Of a stretch of 56,820 bases of DNA, positions 17,256 to 27,200 are shown piece by piece. Source of the stretch: a virus; the IMG/VR virus record IMGVR_UViG_3300042691_011692, positions 1 to 56,820 of that record, one strand, 5' to 3'. A model generated the notes under the pieces. The model saw only the letters and a list, made by a program, of their open reading frames with translations, had not been told where the DNA came from and made no database searches. Both the position numbers and the translations under genes were made by a program. The stretch's first letter is position 1. Each line of letters starts with the position of its first letter.

Positions 17256-19963
17256 CGGCGATCAAGATCACCCGGTTTCTTGGTACGGCACCGAAGAACT
17301 CTTCGGAGTTGCTGCCAGACACGGCTGCGCAAGTGGCTAGAAATTGTAAACTGTACTCGGGTGATCTTATCCCGTATCCTGTGCCTGTTATTGCTGCCAG
17401 CACTGGGCGAACCGGCGAAGTCAAAACGCTCAACGGATTGCGCGATCCTGATACAAACGAGATCAAGTGGCTGTCTTGGTTGACTGACGTCGACATTGCA
17501 ACGGTTGCTTCTGATGAACTCAACGAACAGCGGTTCTACTACACGGGTGATGGTGCTCCCAAAGTAAGCACGTACGCTCTAGCAACCGCTGGTTCTGCGC
17601 CGTATCCAGTAGCAAATGGGTACTACGAACTTGGTCTGCCGCTACCTGAGCAGACGCCGTCGGCGTCTGCAGACGACTTTACAACGCTTATCACTAAGTC
17701 CTATTCGCGCTCTGCGGCTGGCACTGTAACGATCACGACTATCGGCAACCACAATCTTGCTGAAGGCGCGCTTGTTACAATGTCGAAGTTCAGTACGCGC
17801 GCTGCGTCATACAGTCGCACGGGTACGCTTATAACGGTGACGCTCAACGATCACGGGTACGCAAACGGTACGCAGTTGTACCTTCAGATTACGTCGGGAA
17901 CAGCATCGTCCAATCGTTATTTTATTACAGTTGTCGATGCTAACACGTTCACGTGTACTGATCTCGTCTCTGGTTCGACGAGCGGCAGCGCTGGCGTTGA
18001 CCTGACTGATTTCAACGGTTCGTACACGGTTACGGTTACAGGCGATGACACATTTACATACTACGCTCCAGGCCATGAGGTTGGGACAGTTGAAGTTTCA
18101 ACGGCTGGGTTGTCCGGTACGTTTTCATCAATTATCGACACAACTTCTTATTTTATTGATACGCTTATCGGTATCACGATGACGATTACGTCGCACGGGT
18201 TTGCGACGGGTAGCTTTATCAACGCAGACTTTACGATTACGTCAGGCAGCGCACCAAGCAACCTGACGTTAGATGGCGCATACAGTGTGACTGTCGTCGA
18301 TGCCAACACGCTAACTTTTCTAATCAGTCCTTATATTGTATGGGATATCCCATTCTCAGGCACAGTGACTTTGTTCACGGCACCAGCCGGAGGCAGTGTC
18401 GATCTGGGCAGCCAAATCCAAGCGCGGACGTATCTGTATACGTGGTACACGCCATGGGCTGAAGAGTCTATCGGGTCTGAGCCGACTGATGCTGTCTTCA
18501 TCCAAGAAGGACAGCGCGTTACCCTAACTAACCTGCCAACTGCTCCGCCGTCGGGTAACAACTTTATCCGTGGTATCAGGCTATACCGCACGCTCGGTGG
18601 TACGGCTGAGTCGGACTACTTCCGGTTACTTACTCTGTGGTTCCCGAATACTGTGACTGCTGTTGCGCGCGTTGCAAACAAGGCGCGTATTACGACGCTG
18701 TATCCTCACAACCTTGTCGAGGGCGACCGTGTCAAGATATTCGATTGCAGCATCTCCGCCTTCGACAAAGACGACGCGATCGTCACAGGAATTGTCGACA
18801 CAACGGTTTTTGAATTTGCTTCTGTTGGAGCTAATGTTGCCACAACCGCCGCAACTGGAACTGTGTACTACGATGCTGCTGAGACTATTGATAAGCCTGC
18901 ACGCTACTGGGGCTTTAATGGAGACTACGATTTTATTGATGATTTTAACTATCGCAACTTGGTAAGCATTCTTTCGTCGACCGAGTTTGCACCACCACCT
19001 CGCGCACTCAAGGGTCTTACGGTTGTACAGAACAACATCCTCGCAGGCTTCGTGGGGAACGACATTTACTTCTCCGAACCGGGCAAGCCGCACGCATGGC
19101 CGATCGCCTACAAGCGTTCAATTGAGTATAACATCGTTGGCATCGAAGCTATTGGCAACACTGTGTTGGTGATGACGGATGGGTATCCGTATATCATCTC
19201 GGGCAATAGTCCGGCGACGTTCTCGCAGAGTCGTCTACCTTCGCGGTATCCGTGCATGAGCGCACGCAGTATCGTTGCGACGAGCTTTGGTATTGTTTAC
19301 GCATCGCATGACGGCTTGATTGTCTTCTCGCCTTCGGGTGGCGCACAGCTGCTGACGCGTGTTGTGCATAGCAGTGATACCTGGGATACGTCGCTCGATG
19401 TCACGACGCTGAACGCGACAAGTTACAAAGATGCCTACTTTGGATCGCACAGCGCTGGCTCGATTGTGTTTGAGACTGGTGACAAGGCCGGTCCGTCGTT
19501 TGTCGATGTTGACTTTACCTTCACGTCGTCTTGGTACGATAGTCTGACAAACGCTCTATACGTGACGTCCGGCACCACGGGTGCAATCTACCGTTGGGAT
19601 GATCTCGATCAGACGAACGATATCATGCGGTGGAGGTCGAAGACGCTGATTACGCAAGACTTCACGAACATCGGCGCTGCGCGCGTTGTGGCGGATTACA
19701 CTGGTACTGATCCGTCGACCGTGTGGGGCTTAACTGAAGATACGTGGAACGGCGACGATAACCTGTGGAACTCTGTTGATCCAATCACGTTTAATCTCTA
19801 TGTAAACAAGTCGTTGATATTCACAACGACAGTGTCGAACAGCGATGTGTTCAGACTTCCTACTGGGTACTCAAGCGATACGTTTGAAGTCGAAGTTCTT
19901 AGCTCTATCCGAGTTCGCGCTATCCACCTAGGCGCTACGCCGACTGATCTTAGGAGAGTGTAA
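17252..19963 (+). CDS. Large tail protein (nozzle/hub-like), 903 residues
   Basis: It starts with GTG overlapping the preceding stop. The protein is beta-rich. Two or more repeats of a small domain with GTLITVTLNDHGYANG, HGFATGSFINADF and ARITTLYPHNLVEGDRV share the pattern H-(G/N)-(F/Y/L)-x-x-G and end in VVDANTFTC-type strands, resembling the FCCH-like repeats seen in phage tail proteins. The last third (RGIRLYRTLG, NIVGIEAIGNTVLVMTDGYPYIISG, GIVYASHDGLIVFSPSGG) looks like a beta-propeller, the fold of podovirus nozzle proteins. It likely forms the distal tail tube. Confidence 0.75.
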   Translation: MTAIKITRFLGTAPKNSSELLPDTAAQVARNCKLYSGDLIPYPVPVIAASTGRTGEVKTLNGLRDPDTNEIKWLSWLTDVDIATVASDELNEQRFYYTGDGAPKVSTYALATAGSAPYPVANGYYELGLPLPEQTPSASADDFTTLITKSYSRSAAGTVTITTIGNHNLAEGALVTMSKFSTRAASYSRTGTLITVTLNDHGYANGTQLYLQITSGTASSNRYFITVVDANTFTCTDLVSGSTSGSAGVDLTDFNGSYTVTVTGDDTFTYYAPGHEVGTVEVSTAGLSGTFSSIIDTTSYFIDTLIGITMTITSHGFATGSFINADFTITSGSAPSNLTLDGAYSVTVVDANTLTFLISPYIVWDIPFSGTVTLFTAPAGGSVDLGSQIQARTYLYTWYTPWAEESIGSEPTDAVFIQEGQRVTLTNLPTAPPSGNNFIRGIRLYRTLGGTAESDYFRLLTLWFPNTVTAVARVANKARITTLYPHNLVEGDRVKIFDCSISAFDKDDAIVTGIVDTTVFEFASVGANVATTAATGTVYYDAAETIDKPARYWGFNGDYDFIDDFNYRNLVSILSSTEFAPPPRALKGLTVVQNNILAGFVGNDIYFSEPGKPHAWPIAYKRSIEYNIVGIEAIGNTVLVMTDGYPYIISGNSPATFSQSRLPSRYPCMSARSIVATSFGIVYASHDGLIVFSPSGGAQLLTRVVHSSDTWDTSLDVTTLNATSYKDAYFGSHSAGSIVFETGDKAGPSFVDVDFTFTSSWYDSLTNALYVTSGTTGAIYRWDDLDQTNDIMRWRSKTLITQDFTNIGAARVVADYTGTDPSTVWGLTEDTWNGDDNLWNSVDPITFNLYVNKSLIFTTTVSNSDVFRLPTGYSSDTFEVEVLSSIRVRAIHLGATPTDLRRV

Positions 19964-20310
19964 TGGCAAGGTTTAGCGGTATTCCTGATATCCCGCAGGC
20001 AGGAATCGACGAGTGGCAGGCCCTGGTTCTTAGCTCGCTCAAAGAGAACGTCGAGCTGCTGACTGGTCAGCGCGGCGAGCCTGATGGTGCGAGCCAAGCT
20101 CTTGTCCGTGGGCAGATTGCTCTTGGTGACCTGCCGACTCAGAGGCTAACACGTGTGACTGCGCAGGGCTTCAGTGTGACGACGGGCAACGTGGCAGTCC
20201 CGACTTTCCAGGATTACGCAAACCTGCTGCGTGATTTCAACAACTTGGCTGCTGACTATGCTGCGCTGCGGTCTGCCGTCGAGACGATCATCCGCCAGCT
20301 TAGGGGCTAA
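19963..20310 (+). CDS. Hypothetical structural protein, 115 residues
   Basis: The ATG overlaps the stop of the large tail gene (TAATG). The protein has a helical N-terminal segment with conserved-looking GIPDIPQAGIDEWQALVLSSLKENVELLTGQRGE and a C-terminal helix. In my recollection, similar proteins sit after the large tail gene in several podovirus-like genomes, but no name is secure. A tail or internal virion role is inferred from position. Confidence 0.65.
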   Translation: MARFSGIPDIPQAGIDEWQALVLSSLKENVELLTGQRGEPDGASQALVRGQIALGDLPTQRLTRVTAQGFSVTTGNVAVPTFQDYANLLRDFNNLAADYAALRSAVETIIRQLRG

Positions 20311-20312
20311 CC

Positions 20313-21182
20313 ATGGCTATGAACCCGCGTAACTCCAATCAGCCTATGGCGGACCAGCCTTCGATGGACCTGCCTCCGGCGCTCGCTAGCATTCTGGACA
20401 TGGCGGCGCTGCCTGCCCCAGCTGCGCCTATGGGCGCTGGCCTTGCTGGTGCTGCGACGGGTGTGTCGTCCTTTGCTCAGCAGATGCCGTCCTTCCAGCA
20501 GGGCGGTATGGTTGGTCCAGGCGGTACGCCTATGCCGCCGCCGGGTGCGGGTCAGCAGCCTCAGATGCCCATGGGCGGAGCCCCTGGTGTTGCCCCTCCG
20601 GGTGGTCAGCAACTTTCGTTTGAACAGCTTCAGGCCGAGGCTAACCGCTTCAGTCGGCAGAACCCACAGCAAGTACAGCAGATTCAGGCTGCCGTGCAGC
20701 AGGCCATGCAGTCAGGTGATCTGACGCTTCAAGAGCTGAACATGATTGTTCAGATGGCGATGGTAGCTCTTCAGAACCCGAACATGTACCCACAGATGCG
20801 TCGCCTTGCTATCCAGCAGGGGCTTGCGACCGAGCAGGACTTGAGTCCGCAGTACGATCAGGGCCTGCTGTTTGCGCTTCTGCTGCTGGGCCAGACGATG
20901 GGCCTTGGCGGGCAGACGGCTCCTGGACTGCCGGGTCTTCCTGGTGGTATGCCTATGGCAGGTGCTGGCGGGGGACAAATGCAGAATGCTGCTGGTCTTT
21001 CTGGATTGCCTGCGATGGAAAAGGGTGGTACACTTAGTACGAAAAGCGAGCCTGTCCAGGCAATTCTTCACACGGGAGAGTACGTTGTCCCCAAGAAGGT
21101 TGTTGATATGAAGGGCCGCGAGTTCTTCGATAAGTTGGTTGAACGGTATAACTCAGACAAGGCTGACGAGTCTGGATCGTGA
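20313..21182 (+). CDS. Virion-associated Pro/Gly/Met-rich protein
   Basis: This 289-residue protein has a disordered N-terminal third rich in Met, Pro, Gly and Gln (MPSFQQGGMVGPGG and similar), a helical middle of Gln-rich segments (QQVQQIQAAVQQAMQSGDLTLQELN), a hydrophobic patch (LLFALLLLGQTMGLGG), and a C-terminal motif ILHTGEYVVPKKVVDMKGREFF. The HTGEYVVP motif recurs in phage internal virion or tape-like proteins I remember. A role in the ejection apparatus is likely but unproven. Confidence 0.65.
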   Translation: MAMNPRNSNQPMADQPSMDLPPALASILDMAALPAPAAPMGAGLAGAATGVSSFAQQMPSFQQGGMVGPGGTPMPPPGAGQQPQMPMGGAPGVAPPGGQQLSFEQLQAEANRFSRQNPQQVQQIQAAVQQAMQSGDLTLQELNMIVQMAMVALQNPNMYPQMRRLAIQQGLATEQDLSPQYDQGLLFALLLLGQTMGLGGQTAPGLPGLPGGMPMAGAGGGQMQNAAGLSGLPAMEKGGTLSTKSEPVQAILHTGEYVVPKKVVDMKGREFFDKLVERYNSDKADESGS

Positions 21183-21607
21183 CGATATCTGTAGAACTTC
21201 TTGAGCCTGCCCGTGTTAAAGAGTTGTGGCCAGTCCTTAAGCCTTTGTTTGTATCTGCATGTGAAGGCAATGAGATTGGTGCAACGGACCTGACGGCTCA
21301 AGATATCTACAAGCTGGCAACCAGCGACGGTGCGGTTATCTTTGCGTTCTTTGAGAAAGGCGTAGTTGTTCTTACCATAGCAATACAGTTCCACACCACG
21401 AATGGAAAAAAGGGAGCTGATATCATTGCGATGGCTGGTAAGAACCTCGTCAAGTTCAAAGCCGCGTACTGGCAACCCATACTGTCCTGGCTGAAAGCCA
21501 ACAATGTTCAGTTCGTAGACGCTTATGCTAATCAACGTCTGGCTAAAATTTATCTGTCTCGGTTTGGTTTCACCAAGTCTTGTACACTTGTACGCATGAT
21601 GCTCTAG
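21179..21607 (+). CDS. GNAT-like phage protein
   Basis: This 142-residue protein starts with GTG overlapping the previous stop. The layout resembles a GNAT acyltransferase fold: VKELWPVLKPLFVSACE, then central strands FAFFEKGVVVLTIAIQFH, then a C-terminal strand-helix-strand VDAYANQRLAKIYLSRFGFTKSCTLV with the usual RFGF turn. The acetyl-CoA loop (Q/R-x-x-G-x-A) is not clear, so it may be a non-enzymatic member found among podovirus virion genes. Confidence 0.6.
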   Translation: MTISVELLEPARVKELWPVLKPLFVSACEGNEIGATDLTAQDIYKLATSDGAVIFAFFEKGVVVLTIAIQFHTTNGKKGADIIAMAGKNLVKFKAAYWQPILSWLKANNVQFVDAYANQRLAKIYLSRFGFTKSCTLVRMML

Positions 21608-21616
21608 GAGATTGCA

Positions 21617-22759
21617 ATGAGCAAGGGTGTAAAGATTGCCCTGGGTGCCGTCGCTGCCATAGCAGTTCCGTTTATTGCTCCAGTTATCGCTGGTGCTATC
21701 GGCCTCAGCACGGCAATTGGTTCTTCACTTGCCAGCGGTCTTGTAGGTTCCGTACTTGGCGGGGCAGCAGGAGCTGCTACGGGTGGCGGTGCAAGAGGGG
21801 CGCTTCTTGGTGGAACCCTTGGCGGCCTTGGTGGGTTCGCAGGTGCTGGCGGTTTCGGACAGTTGTTCGGCGGTATTGGTGGCGCTGGTGGCGCTGGTGG
21901 CGCTGGTGGCGCTGGTGGCGCTGGTGGCGCTGGTGGTACGGGTGGTGTGCTTTCCTCGCTAACTGGCGGTAACGTCGGGCAGGTTGGGCTATCAACTGTT
22001 CCTGCTGGTGGTCTTCCAACACTTGGCGGTGCAGCTACTGCTGCTAGCCCTGGTATTCTAAGCAACGTCGTTAATAGCGTTATTCAGAACGCGCCGAATG
22101 CGCTCGCACAGCTTTCACTGCTGGCCTTTAACAAGCCTCCACAGGAGTTAACTGCGGCACAGCAGCAGGTTCTTGCGCAGATGCAAGAAGATGCTAAGAC
22201 CAACAAAGAGCTGTTCAGCCAACGCCTTGAACTGGCGCAGAATCTTGTGAGGCAGGGCCAGAACCCTGACTTTGTTGGTGCGTACGCAAATGCAGTTGTT
22301 CCGGCCCAGCGTGCATTCCGTGAGGAAGAGCGCGCTCTTCTTGCTCGTGGCGGTTCACCTGAAGCTGCGGCTGCACTACGACGTGCAGGTATCATCGAGA
22401 CAACTGGTCGTGCTCCGCGCTCTGTTGCTGTTGCTGGAGCAGAAGCTCGTCAGACACTTGCTGATGGTCTTAGAGCTACGCCAACACAGGCTCCTGTAGA
22501 TAAGACGGCTGCTACAGAATTGTCAATTGCAGAGCGTAATTATGCTGAGCAAAATAGGCGACGCGAACAGGAGGCGCGGATTGCTGGTGGGTTGTTCAGT
22601 ACGCCAGGCTTTAGCCAGAACCGTTATGGTGGTGTTGGAACTACGACGACACAGCCTACGACACGCACGGCTGGTATTACCGAACCAATGTCATCTTATG
22701 GGTCTATCTACAGCGGCGTGACAGAAGAACCCACGTGGACCAGTAGTGCATTCGACTAA
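21617..22759 (+). CDS. Internal virion protein with Gly/Ala-rich membrane region
   Basis: This 380-residue protein begins with a hydrophobic stretch (VKIALGAVAAIAVPFIAPVIAGAIGL), then a Gly/Ala-rich zone up to about residue 120 that contains a run of GGA triplets. A long helical Gln/Glu/Arg-rich region follows (LTAAQQQVLAQMQEDAKTNKELFSQRLELAQ). The combination fits an ejected protein that inserts into the host envelope during DNA delivery. It sits in the run of ejection-type genes. Confidence 0.65.
   Translation: MSKGVKIALGAVAAIAVPFIAPVIAGAIGLSTAIGSSLASGLVGSVLGGAAGAATGGGARGALLGGTLGGLGGFAGAGGFGQLFGGIGGAGGAGGAGGAGGAGGAGGTGGVLSSLTGGNVGQVGLSTVPAGGLPTLGGAATAASPGILSNVVNSVIQNAPNALAQLSLLAFNKPPQELTAAQQQVLAQMQEDAKTNKELFSQRLELAQNLVRQGQNPDFVGAYANAVVPAQRAFREEERALLARGGSPEAAAALRRAGIIETTGRAPRSVAVAGAEARQTLADGLRATPTQAPVDKTAATELSIAERNYAEQNRRREQEARIAGGLFSTPGFSQNRYGGVGTTTTQPTTRTAGITEPMSSYGSIYSGVTEEPTWTSSAFD
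21886..21945 (+). repeat. 9-bp GGTGGCGCT tandem repeat
   Basis: About seven near-perfect copies of GGTGGCGCT encode consecutive GGA triplets inside the internal virion protein gene. The copy number is likely to vary between isolates. Confidence 0.9.
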
Positions 22760-22774
22760 GCGAGGAAGTTTATT

Positions 22775-24295
22775 ATGGTCTACCAACTTGCTCCGGTACA
22801 GATTTCGTACGGGCCTGATGTTGCTGGCAAGTTCCGCCAAGGCGCTGCTGATGCTGAGACGACAGCAAAGCTGATTGAACAAGTACGGCTTGAGAATATC
22901 GAAGCTGAGCGTAAACAGCAGGCCACGGACATCCAACGTGGCCAGCTAGGCGTTAGTCAGGCAGGTCTTGGTCTGAAGCAGCGCGAACTTGGTATGCGGG
23001 AAAAAGCATTCCGCGAGGAAGCCGCTGCGCGAGCTGCTAACGCTAGAGCTGTCCAAGATTATCTTCGCTCTAGTAGCGGACCTGCACTCGGGGCTCCTAG
23101 TGCTACAATGGGTACTGAGTCTCGGCTTATCCCGCAAGAGACAACCGTTGGCCCTGATGAATTAGCGCGAGAAGGTACTGTACCTCCGGGTGCCGCTCCA
23201 ATTGCACCTATTGGTGGTGTTGGTGTTACATCTGCCGGTGTTCCTGTTGCTGGCGCTCCCACTGCTGCACCTTCGGCTGGCCTTGCCCCAGGTCAGACAA
23301 GGTATGGCGCTCCGCCTTTTGACCCTAGTCTCTTTATGCCGCCCGCGCCGACGGGTGTGCCGGGTATTATGCCCAGCAACGCTGCGCCGTACTCACCTGG
23401 TTTGTTTGCTACGCAGCCTCAACTTCCGGAACCTGCTGCACCTCCGCTGCCGTCCGGATTTCCTGCTTTAACTGGAGTTCCTGTTGCTGGTGGTTTTGGT
23501 GCTACACAACTTCCTGAGGCGGCTCCTACTCCTACTACGCAAGAGCTTGGCCTTGGCGCAATTGCGGCTGCCCGCCGTGGTTCTGAAACAAAGCGAATCC
23601 TCGAAACCAAACCAGAAGCAACTCTTGCTCCGCCACGGTCCGAGGTGTATTTGAAGGACCCGCCGCGTGCCACGGCTGAAATGCAGCAGATTGTTCAAAC
23701 AGATGCTGAGCTTCGCCGACAGATTCAGCTTGTTGGTAGTTTGGCTACGCGCAATCCAGCATTGCTACCAAACCTTATTGAACTGAGCATGAAGCGACAG
23801 CAGCTTCAAACTGCGTATCGTAATCTTGAAGGTTTGCAGGCAATCAGCAACTTTGAGCTTGGTGATACGCAGACACTGTCGCGCGCGCTGTCTAATTCAT
23901 ACGGACGCAATATCCAGATTGTACCAACCGGTACTGGTCGCTATAACATTCTTGCAGACGGACAGACGGTCTACACGGATTATACACCTGATAAGGTTGT
24001 GACGGTTGCTCGGCGCAGACTTGATACGGCGTTCAACGAAGCTGAAGCTGGTCGCGCAAAAGAAATGTTTAAGATGCAGCTTGAGACTGGTAAGCAGCTC
24101 AGCATCGAGGCAGCTAAGCGTATCGGGTTTGAGGTCAAGCCAAACACGGCGACTGGTACAACCATACTCATTGACAAGGCAACCAACCAAGTATTTGAGT
24201 ATATACCGAATAGCCCATACACTAACCCAGTGACCGGCCAGAAGGGCACTCGCCCTGAAGTTCGTCCGATCCAGATGACTGTCCCCACGAGGTAA
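22775..24295 (+). CDS. Internal virion protein, 506 residues
   Basis: The N-terminal region forms a long charged coiled coil (about residues 20-95, AETTAKLIEQVRLENIEAERKQQATDIQRGQ). Residues of roughly 110-260 are a disordered Pro/Ala/Gly-rich linker. The C-terminal part from about residue 285 is helical, then beta-rich (RYNILADGQTVYTDYTPDKV). This architecture matches ejectosome components that lie inside the capsid. No catalytic motif is visible. Confidence 0.65.
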   Translation: MVYQLAPVQISYGPDVAGKFRQGAADAETTAKLIEQVRLENIEAERKQQATDIQRGQLGVSQAGLGLKQRELGMREKAFREEAAARAANARAVQDYLRSSSGPALGAPSATMGTESRLIPQETTVGPDELAREGTVPPGAAPIAPIGGVGVTSAGVPVAGAPTAAPSAGLAPGQTRYGAPPFDPSLFMPPAPTGVPGIMPSNAAPYSPGLFATQPQLPEPAAPPLPSGFPALTGVPVAGGFGATQLPEAAPTPTTQELGLGAIAAARRGSETKRILETKPEATLAPPRSEVYLKDPPRATAEMQQIVQTDAELRRQIQLVGSLATRNPALLPNLIELSMKRQQLQTAYRNLEGLQAISNFELGDTQTLSRALSNSYGRNIQIVPTGTGRYNILADGQTVYTDYTPDKVVTVARRRLDTAFNEAEAGRAKEMFKMQLETGKQLSIEAAKRIGFEVKPNTATGTTILIDKATNQVFEYIPNSPYTNPVTGQKGTRPEVRPIQMTVPTR

Positions 24296-24299
24296 GGTA

Positions 24300-27200
24300 A
24301 TGGCCGAGCCAAAGTCCGATCCGCTCCTGACAGCGCTGGAAGTACAAGACCCGCTACAGCAACGCTTTACCACACCGACAGCACAGCTTGGACTTGCGGG
24401 ACTCGGCCCATCGACCGTGGATACTGCGGTTACTGGTGATACAGACTTTGCTCGCACACGTGCGGTCGAGCAGGCAGGCTTGCGTGCACCTCCAGCTAAC
24501 TTGCCAGGGTTTGGTGCAGCGACATCACCATATGTTACGCCCGATATTTCAGCACTGCCTACGGCACCGCGCCCCACTGCTGCACCGCGAACCAACATCG
24601 CCTACAGCCCGTCAACTAAGAAGTTCTTCGTTAACAACGTCCTGGTAGATGCTGACAACGCACTGGCTATCGCAGAAGGCGCGAAATCTATCGGTGCTCC
24701 GGCGCAGCCTGCACCGGCTAGTGTGGCTACTGATTGGCAGCCTGTGTCTCCACAGGAGTATCTCGGCACGGTTGAGCAGCTGAAGCAGCGGCGCGGTGTA
24801 CTTGGTAATTTGCGTGTTGGTCTCCAAACCGCTGGCGAAGGTATCGTCGGTGGTGTTGGCCGCTTGGTCGAGTTTGCTGGTGCGCCTGAGACTGGCCGCG
24901 CCATTGCTGGTTTTGCTGAGCGTAACATCGGCTTGTCCAAAGAAGACCAAACTCGGTCAGAACTTATCAAGCAGTCTAACTCGTACTTCGCCAACATCGT
25001 CGATGCAGCCATACAGGGTATCCCGTTTGTTATTGGTGCAGGCGCTGGTGGTCTTGGTGGCGCTGCACTTGCTGCGCGTGCGCTTGGCGCTGGTGCGCGG
25101 ACGATTGGTGGTATCAGTGGCGCTGCGGCTGTGTCGTTCCCCACTGCCGTGCAAGGGCTATACGAGAGCGCTGTCCAGAACAACTTCGACGTCAACGCTC
25201 CTGAAGTACGCACACAGATTCTTGGTGGCGCGCTGGCTAGCTCCATGCTCGATGCGCTTGTTCCCGGTGGTGTTGCGTCCGCTGCCCTGAGGCAGCGTGT
25301 CCGCGATGTGGCAACTGGTGTTGTCCAAGGCCAGCTCTCTGGTCTGGCACGTGCGCGTGCTGTTGGTGCGGCTGCTGCCGGTGCAAGTTTGACTGAGGCT
25401 GCGACTGAAGCCGTCCAGACGCTGATCGAGCAAGTTACGTTTGATCGCGAGTTTCGCAAACAGTTGAGCGCTGGCGACTTTAAGGCCATGGTGCCTTACA
25501 TCGTTGAGAAGTACGGGCAGGATGTTGCTATCGCTGCTGGTGCTGGTGCTTTGCTTGGCGGTGGCATTGGCGGTGCTGGTAAGTTTGTTGAGACCAGTCC
25601 TCGTGATCTGTTGACGACGGCTGTGCCGTCTGAAGAACCACCTGCGGCACCTGCTGAACCCACTGCACCTGCTGAACCACAGGCTCTGCCTGCACCAGCT
25701 CCGACGCTTGCGCTGCCTGCACCGACCCCTGGTGTAGAGACAACGCCGACTGTTCCAACGGCTGCGCCTGTTGAACCTGCTGCGCCCGAAGTGCAAGCCC
25801 CACTGCCGTACGATGAGCGGTTTGTTAACAATGTAACGGCTAAGCTGACGCAGGCGAACAAAACTCTGCCGAAGGCACAGAAGGCAATCCTTACTGAGCT
25901 TGCTGCGCGGCGCAAAGACTTGGACGTAACGACTCTGAGCGAGGAAGACCGCGCTGCTCTTGCTGACCCTAAAGCCAGTGGGCTGAACGAAGCTGGTCTT
26001 AGCGCGCTGCTTGCTCGTGTACGCGACGCACAGCAAATCCAAACACGTGCAGAAGTTATTGAGCTTCTCAGCCGTGGTGTTGAGCCCGGTCGTATGAATA
26101 TGCTGTCGCGCGCTGGTGTCCGCAAAGAACTTGATAAGCTACGCACGCCACCGGCTGCGCCTGTTACGCGTGCTGAAGATGTTATTGCTCAGCCTCCGCC
26201 TGCGCCAGTTCTTGCGCTTCCGTCTCCGACTGGACCGGGTGGCGTTCTGACGCCGCCACCTCCTACGGACCTGCCACCCGCTGTCACAGCAGCGACCCAA
26301 GCTGAACCTATTCTCCCACCGGCTGCGCCTGCACCGGTTGCGCCTGCACCGGTTGCGCCTATTCTTCCGCCTACTGAATCGGCTGCGCCTACACCGGCTG
26401 CGCCTACACCGGCTGCGCCTACACCTGCTGCGCCTACACCTGCTGCACCTGCACCGGCTAAGCCTGCACCTGCTGCACCTGCACCGGCTAAGCCTGCACT
26501 GCCGGACTTCCCTCCGAACAAGAATGTTATTCAGAACCGAGTGCGCGCAGCCAAGCAGGACGTGGTGGACAAAGTCCGCGCGCTTCCGGATGCTGACAAA
26601 GCTGAGTTGTTTGGTAAGATCAACGAAGTAACTCTTGGTAACAGAGTTCGTAGCGCTAGCGGCTTCGATGCTCTTAGTAAACTCAAACAAGAAATTGACG
26701 AAGCCGTTGGCAAACCTGTTTTTGGCGTCGCACCAAAAGCCGAGAGACTGAAGCGTGGTAAGAAAGCTGCTGCGGAAAGTAAACCTGCGGCCGAAGCCGC
26801 ACCGACACCAGGAGAACCCCGTGCCCCTCAAGTCCGGAAAGAGCCAGAAGGTCGTCAGCCAGAACGTGCGCCAGCTGATGGAGGAAGGAAGGCCCCAAAA
26901 GCAGGCCGTCGCGATCGCACTCAGCAAGGCCGGGAAGAGCCAGAAGTCGAACAAGCTCAAGGCGTAGCTGCGCCACGGATCGCAACAAGCAGCATTGGTA
27001 GCGTCGATCAAGAGACGGTTAATTACGTTTCTGCGCTGACTAATGCTACGGATATGCGCGACACACGCGTGGTTGTGGTTAACTCAAAAGACGTCGACCA
27101 GCTAGTGGCGCTTGGCGTTCCTCGTACTACTGTGAACGCGTGGAAAAGAAACTACTTCGGTCCCACGAGCACTATGCGCATGGGCGTTACTGAGTTTGGT

